In this document: positions 18,051 through 24,791 of the stretch, in pieces
Position numbering within the stretch: the stretch's first letter is position 1
How the letters are laid out: the number at the start of each line of letters is the position of its first letter
Virus record (IMG/VR): IMGVR_UViG_3300027754_000391
Location: 1-25,669 of that record
Origin: a virus
Reading direction: 5' to 3' (one strand)
DNA: 25,669 nt
Program-made: the position numbers and the translations under genes
Notes under the pieces: generated by a model
The model's input: only the letters and a program-made list of their open reading frames with translations
What the model was told of the DNA's origin: nothing
The model's database searches: none

Positions 18051-19286
18051 TTATGCTCCCATATTACTATTTGTTGACGATGGACGTTTGTATGAATCTT
18101 TAGTCATAATTTCAGTTTCTTCAAAACCCAATACCAATCTAATAGCAACAGGCATACCAGTACGACCGAGTTTTGGCTTACCAAAATCTGCTGGTGATTC
18201 ATATGCGGACCATCCATCCGGTGCATAATCTATATCAATACTTTTTAATACACATGTTGTGATTGGTGGTATATTTGGATTTTCTCCACCATTATAATAA
18301 AACTTAATATCAAATTCGGATGGTGGTACTAAAAAGAATCCACCTGAATTTGATTTTATTTCTGGTGCTTGATGAAATCTAAGTCTTTCTAATATGTTTT
18401 GTACTTCAGTTGCTTCTTTTTCATCTCTTGGATAAAACAAAAAAGAGAAATTGAAAGTTCTAAATTTTGGAGAAGCATAAATCATCTCCATCATTGGATT
18501 CATAGCAAGTCCAGTACCAGCGGCAAATAAAACTTTACCCAAATCACCTTTACTTTTTGCTAATGCAGCTGCAGCAAATGGAGTTAAATTCTTTACTATA
18601 TTTTTACCCTTCTCCCCATCAGGCGAACTCTTATAAGCATCTATAGCAGATGCTCCAGCTGAAAGAGCACCAACCGCAGCGTCACCAATTTTTGGTGTCG
18701 AGTATTCCTGGTTGTATACATAATTTAAAGTATCTGGCATATAAAGAGCAATAGTATCTGTTGTTCTTTGAATAGTTCTAGTAAAAGAAGTGCTTGAGAT
18801 ACCAGCTACAATAGATTTAATTTCATTTGCGAATTGCTGTGATGAACCTATTAATTCCTTAAATGCATTAGCACCATTACCATTACCTAAAACGCTACTA
18901 ATACCAGACACTACTTTATTTCCTAAAAAACCAGATATCGCAGATCCAACACCAGTTTTTTCAGCTTTACTAATTAAATCAGAAGCAACACCAAGAATTG
19001 AAGCCGCACTACCACCAATATTTGTAGCACCTCTAGCCGATTGTAACGCAGTTCTTTGAGAAATTACTGTTGGCTGGTCGCTTGTTGTAGTGCCTTTAAA
19101 TTGTGTTGCACGTTGTTCATTGATATGGATCACCATGTAGTGACCTTTGTCATAACTACCTAGGTCTATAGGATATCTGAAAGTGTTAGATTCATACACA
19201 GAACTTTCTAATGCTCTGAGTGGTCCACCCACTTTACTATTTTTATTACTGTTAAAAGTTATGTCTGTTAATGAAAAAAATGCCAT
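18051..19286 (-). CDS. 48: Baseplate tail tube cap gp48
   Basis: gp48 sits on the hub and makes the first platform for the tail tube with gp54. The N-terminal region has FRYPIDLGSYDKGHYMVIHI (about 36-55), typical of gp48 in marine T4-like phages. A Gly/Ala/Ser-rich helical middle (about 90-265) follows. The C-terminal tube-like domain (about 280-390) contains FNFSFLFYPRDEKEATEVQN, CVLKSIDIDYAPDGWSAYES and MPVAIRLVLGFEETEIM. These parallel T4 FTWDLTPRSTEDLMAIINIY, IQSIRFDKTPNG and TFTLEITMREI. Its 411 residues compare with 364 in T4. An AAAAGG Shine-Dalgarno lies six bases before the ATG, and a CATAAATA motif 26 bases upstream gives it the only well-spaced late promoter in the window. It opens the leftward operon. 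Confidence 0.85.
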   Translation of the reverse strand: MAFFSLTDITFNSNKNSKVGGPLRALESSVYESNTFRYPIDLGSYDKGHYMVIHINEQRATQFKGTTTSDQPTVISQRTALQSARGATNIGGSAASILGVASDLISKAEKTGVGSAISGFLGNKVVSGISSVLGNGNGANAFKELIGSSQQFANEIKSIVAGISSTSFTRTIQRTTDTIALYMPDTLNYVYNQEYSTPKIGDAAVGALSAGASAIDAYKSSPDGEKGKNIVKNLTPFAAAALAKSKGDLGKVLFAAGTGLAMNPMMEMIYASPKFRTFNFSFLFYPRDEKEATEVQNILERLRFHQAPEIKSNSGGFFLVPPSEFDIKFYYNGGENPNIPPITTCVLKSIDIDYAPDGWSAYESPADFGKPKLGRTGMPVAIRLVLGFEETEIMTKDSYKRPSSTNSNMGA

Positions 19287-19311
19287 TTTCTGCCTTTTAG
19301 TTGACTAGATA

Positions 19312-19319
19312 TATTTATG
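19312..19319 (-). promoter_or_regulatory. Late promoter CATAAATA for the leftward baseplate operon
   Basis: The minus-strand CATAAATA ends 25 bases before the gp48 ATG. A T4-type start about six bases downstream would give a leader of roughly 20 bases containing the AAAAGG site. The motif physically overlaps the gp4 start codon (19317) on the other strand, so the two divergent units share these bases. Confidence 0.6.
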
Positions 19320-19748
19320 TCATATCGAGGAACATTTACCCCTAAAAACACATCAAAGTACAAAGGGAACGCAAGTAATATTATTTACCGTTCTTCTTGG
19401 GAATTGAGAGTGATGAAATATTTGGACGAGAATCCAAACGTAATCTGGTGGGCGTCCGAAGAATTGCCAATACCATATGTGTCACCAGTTGACAAAAAAG
19501 CACATCGTTATTTTCCAGATTTTATTGTACATCTAAAACTGAAAGGTGGCAAGACCATTACCTATATATTAGAGGTCAAGCCAGAAGCGCAAACTAAAAA
19601 ACCCACACAAAAAAGACGAACAAAGAACTATATTCAAGAATCTATAACGTATGCTGTTAACCAAGAAAAGTGGCGAGCTGCCGATTTGTTCTGTAAAGAG
19701 CATGGTTGGGAGTTCAAATTGATAACTGAAAAAGAACTTGGCATTTGA
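19317..19748 (+). CDS. 4: Head completion protein gp4 (nuclease fold)
   Basis: gp4 (also called gp50/gp65 in T4) finishes the DNA-filled head so the tail can join. The N-terminus (GTFTPKNTSKYKGNASNIIY, then RSSWE) matches T4 gp4 (GKWVPKNISKYRGDPKKITY, then RSNWE). A PD-(D/E)xK nuclease pattern is visible: Glu29 in SSWE, Asp68 in RYFPDF, and Glu86/Lys88 in LEVKP. Tyr-, Lys- and Arg-rich helices follow (about 95-125). Length 143 compares with 150 in T4. There is no Shine-Dalgarno. The start is chosen by the T4 match and by the 30-base gap to the divergent gp48. It heads the rightward unit. Confidence 0.93.
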   Translation: MSYRGTFTPKNTSKYKGNASNIIYRSSWELRVMKYLDENPNVIWWASEELPIPYVSPVDKKAHRYFPDFIVHLKLKGGKTITYILEVKPEAQTKKPTQKRRTKNYIQESITYAVNQEKWRAADLFCKEHGWEFKLITEKELGI

Positions 19749-19756
19749 CATAAATA
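19749..19756 (+). promoter_or_regulatory. Late-promoter-like CATAAATA after gp4
   Basis: Plus-strand CATAAATA directly follows the gp4 stop (TGA ends at 19748) and stops four bases before the ATG of the next gene. It is the only NATAAATA on the plus strand. It could drive gp54, the gp26-like gene and the tape measure. Confidence 0.5.
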
Positions 19757-19760
19757 TACG

Positions 19761-20339
19761 ATGGCATATCTTTTAGACAGAATAAATCAGTCCTTGCAAA
19801 AAGAAGGACTAACACCTCGCACAAATAAAGCGAGAACATGGCTTCGTGCCAAAATTTCAGACTTGAATCCATCAAGACAAAACTTAATGACGGATCGTCA
19901 ACGATTAAGAGATAGTACTATTATTGGCAATATGTACTTCTACTTTTACGATCCAAAAACAAAGAATTCGTTGCCATACTACGATAGGTTTCCTTTGGTA
20001 CTCCCAATAGAACAATACCCAGACGGTTTTCTAGGATTGAATTTACATTACATTCATCCAAAGCAACGAATACTTTTGTTAGATAAGTTGAGTCAATATG
20101 CTTCAGATAGTCGTTATGACAAGAACACAAGATTGAAATTGAGTTATGCAGCTTTATCTTCTGCATCAAAGGCATTCGAAGCACAACCATGTATTAAAAG
20201 ATATTTGTTCTCTCATGTACAGTCTAGATTCTTACAGATATCTGCTGATGAATGGGACATAGCGTGTTTGTTGCCAATGGAAAGTTTTGTTGGTGCAAGT
20301 ACAAGTAAAGTATACTCAGATTCTAGGAAAAAATTCTAA
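19761..20339 (+). CDS. Conserved T4-type protein of unknown function (192 aa)
   Basis: I recognise this as a type common in T4-like phages but cannot name it with confidence. The N-terminal 50 residues are basic (TPRTNKARTWLRAKI, DRQRLRD). The core has MYFYFYDPKTKNSLPYYDRF then PLVLPIE and GFLGLNLHYIHPKQR (about 58-105), a helical middle, and a conserved C-terminal CIKRYLFSHVQSRFLQI plus DEWDIACLLPMESFVGAST. There is no membrane segment or signal peptide. The basic, aromatic composition and its place between head completion gp4 and tube initiator gp54 suggest a DNA- or neck-related virion or packaging role. That is inference. I checked it against what I remember of T4 gp2 and gp3 and saw no convincing match. 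No Shine-Dalgarno is present; a CATAAATA lies four bases upstream. Its stop overlaps the gp54 start (TAATG). Confidence 0.88.
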   Translation: MAYLLDRINQSLQKEGLTPRTNKARTWLRAKISDLNPSRQNLMTDRQRLRDSTIIGNMYFYFYDPKTKNSLPYYDRFPLVLPIEQYPDGFLGLNLHYIHPKQRILLLDKLSQYASDSRYDKNTRLKLSYAALSSASKAFEAQPCIKRYLFSHVQSRFLQISADEWDIACLLPMESFVGASTSKVYSDSRKKF

Positions 20340-21121
20340 TGTCATTTTCACCGCAATTATTCTTAGCTAATGTTAAAGCTAAAGACGGTTTAGCTAGACC
20401 ATGTCGCTATGAAGTTATACTTCCAATTCCACAATATATCAATGATTTTGTATCATCAAGTCTTATGGAAAAAATATTAAATGCACCAAATGCATTTTTT
20501 ACAGATATTACAGATGCAATTAAAAATTTATTTGGTGCGACTGGTGAAAAACAAGATCCACAATCAAAAACAGCTAATGCTTCTATGTCAAGATATTTGG
20601 CATTACAATGTGAGTCTGCTGAGTTGCCAGGAAGAACAATACAAGCTCAAGATGTGAAAATATATGGTCCAACTTTTAAAGTACCTTTTCAAACACAGTT
20701 CCAAGAAACAACATTAACATTTTTATGTACTAATGAATTCTATGAGAGAAAGTTGTTTGATAATTGGTTGGAATGTATTATGCCTTTAGATACAAACAAT
20801 TTAAGATTTGCTAGAGGTGAAAGTACTAGATATTTAACTAATATTAAAATCATTCAGTATGATGATTTTATCAAACAAATATATGCAATAGAATTGATGG
20901 ATGCTTTTCCAATATCAATCTCATCTCAGCCATTAAGTTGGACTGATGACGGATTTCACAGAGTTACAGTTCAATTTGCATTTCAAAAAACTAGAATCGT
21001 ATATGATGGTCAATATGATTTAGCAGCTGCAGCTACGGCCTTATTTGGAGTAGCAGGTTCAAGATTATTCGATAAGGCACAAAGTTCAATTGCAAGTGCT
21101 ATCGGAAAAATTATTTTTTAA
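20339..21121 (+). CDS. 54: Baseplate tail tube initiator gp54
   Basis: gp54 forms the ring on gp48 from which gp19 tail tube polymerises, and shares the gp19 fold. The core is visible as LQCESAELPGRTIQAQDVKI (about 85-104), YGPTFKVPFQTQFQETTLTF, LCTNEFYERKLFDNWLECIM, and YLTNIKIIQYDDFIKQIYAI then ELMDAFPISI. The last block, LSWTDDGFHRVTVQFAFQKT, is the closing strand of the tube fold. It is 260 residues (T4 gp54 320; gp19 163). The N-terminal insertion and C-terminal Ala/Gly tail fit gp54 better than gp19. The neighbours (hub assembly gene and tape measure) also fit. The start is coupled to the upstream stop (TAATG), with AGGA about eleven bases upstream. Confidence 0.8.
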   Translation: MSFSPQLFLANVKAKDGLARPCRYEVILPIPQYINDFVSSSLMEKILNAPNAFFTDITDAIKNLFGATGEKQDPQSKTANASMSRYLALQCESAELPGRTIQAQDVKIYGPTFKVPFQTQFQETTLTFLCTNEFYERKLFDNWLECIMPLDTNNLRFARGESTRYLTNIKIIQYDDFIKQIYAIELMDAFPISISSQPLSWTDDGFHRVTVQFAFQKTRIVYDGQYDLAAAATALFGVAGSRLFDKAQSSIASAIGKIIF

Positions 21122-21138
21122 CTAAGTGAGGATATAAT

Positions 21139-21870
21139 ATGGGTTTACCAAAACTTGACACGCCAATTTATGAAACAACATTAATTTCAACAGGCAAAAA
21201 AATTAAATTTAGACCGTTTCTTGTAAAAGAACAAAAACTATTTTTAATGGCTTCTCAATCAGAAGATGCAAAAGAAGTTGTAAGTACAATCAAACAAGTA
21301 TTATCTAATTGTATATTGGATGATATTGACATTAATAGTTTACCAACTTTTGATTTGGAACATTTGTTTGTTCAGTTAAGGGCTAAATCTGTTGGTGAAG
21401 TTGTTAATCTTAGATATTCGTGTAATAACAATGTAGAAGACAAAGATGGTGGAACTAAAGTGTGTGGTGGAACAGTAAAGATTGATTTAAATCTTTTAGA
21501 AATTAAACCAACTATAGACCCAACACACTCAAGTAAAATTGAATTGTCTGCAAAAATGGGTATTGTTATGAAATATCCAAACTTTGATATTGTAGAAAAA
21601 TTGAATATACAAACGCAGGCTGAATTATTAAATTTAGTAACTGCTTGTATTGATTACATTTATGATGCGGAACAAATTTATCATGCAAAAGATGTTAGTG
21701 CAGATGAATTAAATGAATTCATTGAAGAAATGCAACAATCAGATTTAGAAAAAATTCAAAAGTTTTTTGAAACAATGCCACGATTACAAACTAAACATGA
21801 TTTTAAATGTGTAAAATGTGGATATCAAGAAAATATTAGTATCGAAGGAATTCAAAATTTTTTCGGGTAA
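21139..21870 (+). CDS. 26: gp26-like baseplate hub assembly protein (zero-frame product)
   Basis: This 243-residue protein belongs to the family I know as T4 baseplate hub assembly protein (gp26-like). It probably acts as an assembly chaperone for the hub or tape measure and may not remain in the virion. Features: an N-terminal beta region (ETTLISTGKKIKFRPFLVKE, about 12-31), a helical part with KLFLMASQSED, and a probable zinc site from Cys95, Cys109, Cys224 and Cys227 (CGG and CVKCGY). The ending SIEGIQNFF is typical. A strong GAGGA lies seven bases before the ATG. The last codons contain the slippery sequence T TTT TTC followed by GGG TAA. An alternative -1 product continues for 64 residues. 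This arrangement mirrors tail chaperone genes upstream of tape measures in other phages. The exact T4 counterpart name is less certain than the role. Confidence 0.8.
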   Translation: MGLPKLDTPIYETTLISTGKKIKFRPFLVKEQKLFLMASQSEDAKEVVSTIKQVLSNCILDDIDINSLPTFDLEHLFVQLRAKSVGEVVNLRYSCNNNVEDKDGGTKVCGGTVKIDLNLLEIKPTIDPTHSSKIELSAKMGIVMKYPNFDIVEKLNIQTQAELLNLVTACIDYIYDAEQIYHAKDVSADELNEFIEEMQQSDLEKIQKFFETMPRLQTKHDFKCVKCGYQENISIEGIQNFFG

Positions 21871-21978
21871 GTCTTTCCCACGATAGTTTGGGTAATTATT
21901 ATGAAACGAATTTTGCTTTGATGCACCATCACAAGTATAGTTTGACTGAATTGGATAATATGTTACCTTGGGAAAGAC
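21858..21978 (+). promoter_or_regulatory. Programmed -1 frameshift signal (slippery site plus long-range stem)
   Basis: The heptamer T TTT TTC at 21858-21864 fits X XXY YYZ in the gp26 frame, with tandem Phe codons. GGG TAA follows (stop 21868-21870). Six bases after the heptamer, GTCTTTCCCA (21871-21880) is perfectly complementary to TGGGAAAGAC (21969-21978). That gives a possible 10-bp stem with an 88-base loop, at the spacing usual for stimulatory structures. Competing smaller hairpins using the same CCC run exist (with GGG 21865-21867 or GGG 21890-21892). That frameshifting occurs is inferred, not measured. Confidence 0.75.
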
Positions 21979-22058
21979 AAGTTTATATTGATATGTTGGT
22001 GAATTTTTTAGAAGCAGAAAAAGAACGATTAAAAGCTCAACAGCAAGCGAGAAAATAA
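21864..22058 (+). CDS. -1 frame extension of gp26-like protein (64 aa, frameshift product)
   Basis: The -1 frame is open from a TAG near 21838 through to TAA at 22056-22058, which abuts the tape-measure ATG. A slip on the Phe-Phe codons would join residue 242 of the gp26-like protein to this 64-residue tail, making 306 residues. The tail reads SHDSLGNYYETNFALMHHHK, then YSLTELDNMLPWERQVYIDM and LVNFLEAEKERLKAQQQ. It is a compact helical, protein-like sequence with a charged C-terminal helix, and the style is familiar from marine T4-like phages next to gp26. The first ATG in this frame (21921) comes only after the start of the protein-like part, and TTG 21888 has no Shine-Dalgarno. Independent initiation is therefore unattractive. 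By analogy with lambda gpGT, the tail could bind the tape measure or tube protein. Confidence 0.75.
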   Translation, partial: RVSLSHDSLGNYYETNFALMHHHKYSLTELDNMLPWERQVYIDMLVNFLEAEKERLKAQQQARK

Positions 22059-24791
22059 ATGGCAGATAAAAAGTCCAGATTAGCAGAAATTTACAAGAGT
22101 GAAAAGACCACCGGTGGTGGTTTAACATCAACTTTGGGTAAAAGATTTAAAGAAAAGTTTGATCCTAGACAGATGTTTAATCAACAAGGTTTCATGGCTG
22201 CTCTTTTGCCTTCAATCTTTAAAGCTTATAAAGCACCAACACTATCATCAAAATTATCTCCAGCATTAAGTCCTACTGCAAGTAGTGGAGTTAGTGGACT
22301 ATCGAATGAAAAGCTTGATATTTTAATAGCGCAATCAAAAGACATTAAAATAAATTCCACAATTGTCGCAAAAAATTCTATGTCTAATAATGCAATGGCA
22401 AGAGACATGAATTTAATGAGACAGAATATATTTCAACTTGTTAAATTAAATAAAGGAGAACCAACAAATAAAGCTGACATGTTTTTTAAACATGCAGGTA
22501 AAAGAGATAAAGAATACAAATCGAAATTCAAAAAAGAAAGTAAAGTAGCTAATAACACAGCACCTACAAAAACTGGCGATACTGGAAAATCAGAAGGTCT
22601 TTTAGGTGTTGGGGGTGCATTAGGTGGTGCATTGGGTGGTTTAAGTAAGGGTATTGGAATAGCATCTAAACTTGGTGGTCTTGGGCTTGGACTTGCCGCA
22701 TTCTTAACTGCCTTGGGTGGCGCTGCTTGGGCTATAGATAAACTTGGTGGTATGTCTGGATTAAAAGATGTGTTAACTAATTTAGCTGAAGGCCTTGGTG
22801 CATTTAGTGGCGGAAGTTTAGTTGCACTTGGTGCGTTATTTGCTGGAAGTATGTTGTTTGGTGGTGGAACAAAAGGACTCAATATAGCAGTAGTTGGTGT
22901 TGGTATAGCAGGATTTTTAACTGCATTAGGTGCCGCTGGAGCTCTCGTTGATGCAATGGGTGGAAGTGGTGGCATTAAAACTTTATTAACAGATTTAGCT
23001 GAAGGTCTTGGTGCGTTTAGTGGCGGAAGTTTAGTTGCATTAGGTTCTTTATTTGCAGCTGGTGCTATATTTGGTGCTACTGGATTAGCAGGAAAAACAG
23101 CATTAGGAATTGGAGCTATGGGTGTTGGTATTGGCGCATTTTTACTTGCATTAGGTGGCGCTGCGGCCATTATTGATTTGTTTGGTGGTGGACCAAAACT
23201 TAAAGATTTATTACTTAATGTAGCTGAAGGCCTTGGTGCATTTAGTAATGGTAGTTTAATTGCATTAGGTTCTTTATTTGCAGCTGGTGCTATATTTGGT
23301 TCCACCGGACTAGCAGGACCATCTGCACTAGGAATCGGAGCTATGGGTGTTGGTATTGGCGCATTTTTACTTGCATTGGGCGGTGCTGCAGCCGTTATTG
23401 ATTTGTTTGGTGGTGGACCAAAACTTAAAGATTTATTAATTAATTTAGCTGAAGGTCTCGGGGGATTTAGTGGACTTGATGGTATGCACTTAGGAAAATT
23501 AGCTCTTGCAATTCCAACTTTTGGTGCTGCTATGTTAGCATTTTTTAGTTCTGCTGGTATTGGTGGCATAGTAAATTCACTTGCCGGTGGTATGAAAGGA
23601 TTAATTGATTTTATTTTTGGTAATGAAAAGAAAAGTCCAATGCAAAAACTTTCTGAAGATTTGCAGTTATTTCAAAATATTAATGGAGATAATTTATCTA
23701 AAATAGGCCAAGGTATGAAAGACTTGGCATCTGGAATGTTAGGTCTTGCTAAGTTAACAGATGAAGATTTAGCAAAAGTTTCCAAAGCCTCTGTTCTTGC
23801 GAAAACTATGGGTGGAACAGGTGGTGTTCCACCCTCATCAGTAGCACCAGCACCTACAGGAACAACTACACAAGCAGCATCAGATGCTAGAGCGTCAGCA
23901 GCAGCAACTGATCCAAGAAGAACTGATATTCCTCAAACATCGCCAACTCCATCTAAAGGTGGATCATCAACAACACCATCAGGTGGGGGGAAAAATCCTT
24001 TATTAGATATGATAGCACAAGGTGAATCTTCTGGTGCTGGTGGTTATAATGCGATGAATCAAGGGACACCAGGTGGAGGACCAGTTATAGGTTCTGGTGA
24101 TTCACAAAAAATTATTCAAAAGAAATTAACAGATATGACTGTTGGTGAAATAATGGATAAAGGTGCAAAACCAAATGATGATGCAGCTAAGAGAAAAGAA
24201 AATGGATTAATTTTTGCAGCAGGTAGATATCAAATTATACCAAAAACACTAGAAGGTTTGGTTAAACAAGGTGTTGTATCTAAAGAAGATAAGTTTAATG
24301 AAGAAACACAAGATAAATTAGGAATGGCTTTAATAAATGGAACAGGAGCAACAAAATTAGCTGAAGGTGGTAATTATGAAGAAGCTCAAAACGCACTCGC
24401 AAAAGTTTTTGCTTCTGTTCCTCTTGCCACAGATATTGGTAATAAAAAAGCAGGACAATCTTTTTATCAAGCTCCTGGCCAAAATCACGGTAATTCTAAA
24501 TTAGATGTTAGAGGTGCATTAATGGCATCTGTAAGCACTTCATCACCGAATCAATCTGCTGCTACTTTAGTACCAAATGCACCTTCATCAGCAACAACAT
24601 TAGCTGCAGCTACAACAGCTGTTTCACAAGAAAAAATGACTTTAGCTTCAGCTGCACCAGTTGTTAATAATATTACTAATAATAATGTTAATAATTCAAC
24701 AAGCGGTGGTGGTAGTGGTTCATCAGCACCATCTACAGCCTCTGTCTATGATGATTTATTTGCTAAACTTGTAGAAAGAGCTCTTGCATAA
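22059..24791 (+). CDS. 29: Tape-measure protein with lysozyme-like domain (gp29 position)
   Basis: This 910-residue protein follows the gp26-like gene and takes the gp29 place: it sets tail length and is released first on infection. Residues 1-160 are basic and helical (KSRLAEIYKSEK; FKEKFDPRQMF). Residues about 185-510 are Gly/Ala-rich hydrophobic helices, arranged in tandem repeats of 71-75 residues, each with an AEGLGAFS anchor. They could insert into the host membrane. A Ser/Thr/Pro linker (about 590-645) follows. Residues about 648-805 look like a muramidase domain: LLDMIAQGESSGAGGYNAMN with a likely catalytic Glu656, MTVGEIMDKG, AAGRYQIIPKTLEGLV (about 720-735) and NEETQDKLGMALI. The C-terminus has an Asn-rich segment and ends LFAKLVERALA. 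Its ATG abuts the -1 frame stop (TAAATG). T4 gp29 is 590 residues and has no such domain. The gp29 label rests on position. Confidence 0.85.
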   Translation: MADKKSRLAEIYKSEKTTGGGLTSTLGKRFKEKFDPRQMFNQQGFMAALLPSIFKAYKAPTLSSKLSPALSPTASSGVSGLSNEKLDILIAQSKDIKINSTIVAKNSMSNNAMARDMNLMRQNIFQLVKLNKGEPTNKADMFFKHAGKRDKEYKSKFKKESKVANNTAPTKTGDTGKSEGLLGVGGALGGALGGLSKGIGIASKLGGLGLGLAAFLTALGGAAWAIDKLGGMSGLKDVLTNLAEGLGAFSGGSLVALGALFAGSMLFGGGTKGLNIAVVGVGIAGFLTALGAAGALVDAMGGSGGIKTLLTDLAEGLGAFSGGSLVALGSLFAAGAIFGATGLAGKTALGIGAMGVGIGAFLLALGGAAAIIDLFGGGPKLKDLLLNVAEGLGAFSNGSLIALGSLFAAGAIFGSTGLAGPSALGIGAMGVGIGAFLLALGGAAAVIDLFGGGPKLKDLLINLAEGLGGFSGLDGMHLGKLALAIPTFGAAMLAFFSSAGIGGIVNSLAGGMKGLIDFIFGNEKKSPMQKLSEDLQLFQNINGDNLSKIGQGMKDLASGMLGLAKLTDEDLAKVSKASVLAKTMGGTGGVPPSSVAPAPTGTTTQAASDARASAAATDPRRTDIPQTSPTPSKGGSSTTPSGGGKNPLLDMIAQGESSGAGGYNAMNQGTPGGGPVIGSGDSQKIIQKKLTDMTVGEIMDKGAKPNDDAAKRKENGLIFAAGRYQIIPKTLEGLVKQGVVSKEDKFNEETQDKLGMALINGTGATKLAEGGNYEEAQNALAKVFASVPLATDIGNKKAGQSFYQAPGQNHGNSKLDVRGALMASVSTSSPNQSAATLVPNAPSSATTLAAATTAVSQEKMTLASAAPVVNNITNNNVNNSTSGGGSGSSAPSTASVYDDLFAKLVERALA
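22690..23475 (+). repeat. Tandem 213/225-bp coding repeats in the tape-measure gene
   Basis: The anchor GCTGAAGG (AEG codons) starts at 22785, 22998, 23223 and, as GCTGAAGG again, 23448. The spacings are 213, 225 and 225 bases (71, 75, 75 codons). The third and fourth units are nearly identical in DNA: runs such as GGTTCTTTATTTGCAGCTGG recur at 23043 and 23268, and GAGCTATGGGTGTTGGTATT recurs 225 bases later. The first unit has diverged more. Together they encode Gly/Ala-rich hydrophobic helices. Confidence 0.9.

Noticed and set aside
20339-21121. Calling the 260-residue tube-fold protein gp19 (major tail tube)
   Set aside because: It is longer than gp19, has an extra N-terminal insertion and Ala/Gly tail, and sits next to hub assembly genes. 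gp54 fits better, though the shared fold leaves some doubt.
21865-21892. Local hairpins GGG/CCC next to the slippery site as the main frameshift stimulator
   Set aside because: They are short (3-5 pairs with mismatches), and one begins right at the slippery site. The 10-bp long-range stem is stronger and better spaced, though competition is possible.
21901-22058. Separate small gene starting at ATG 21901 or ATG 21921 before the tape measure
   Set aside because: ATG 21901 is in another frame and stops after six codons. ATG 21921 is in the -1 frame but has no Shine-Dalgarno and would drop the protein-like part upstream.
22433-23569. 378-residue open frame on the minus strand opposite the tape-measure gene
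   Set aside because: Its Pro/Ala/Asn-rich repetitive sequence is the mirror of Gly-rich repeats on the coding strand. There is no Shine-Dalgarno and no recognisable domain.
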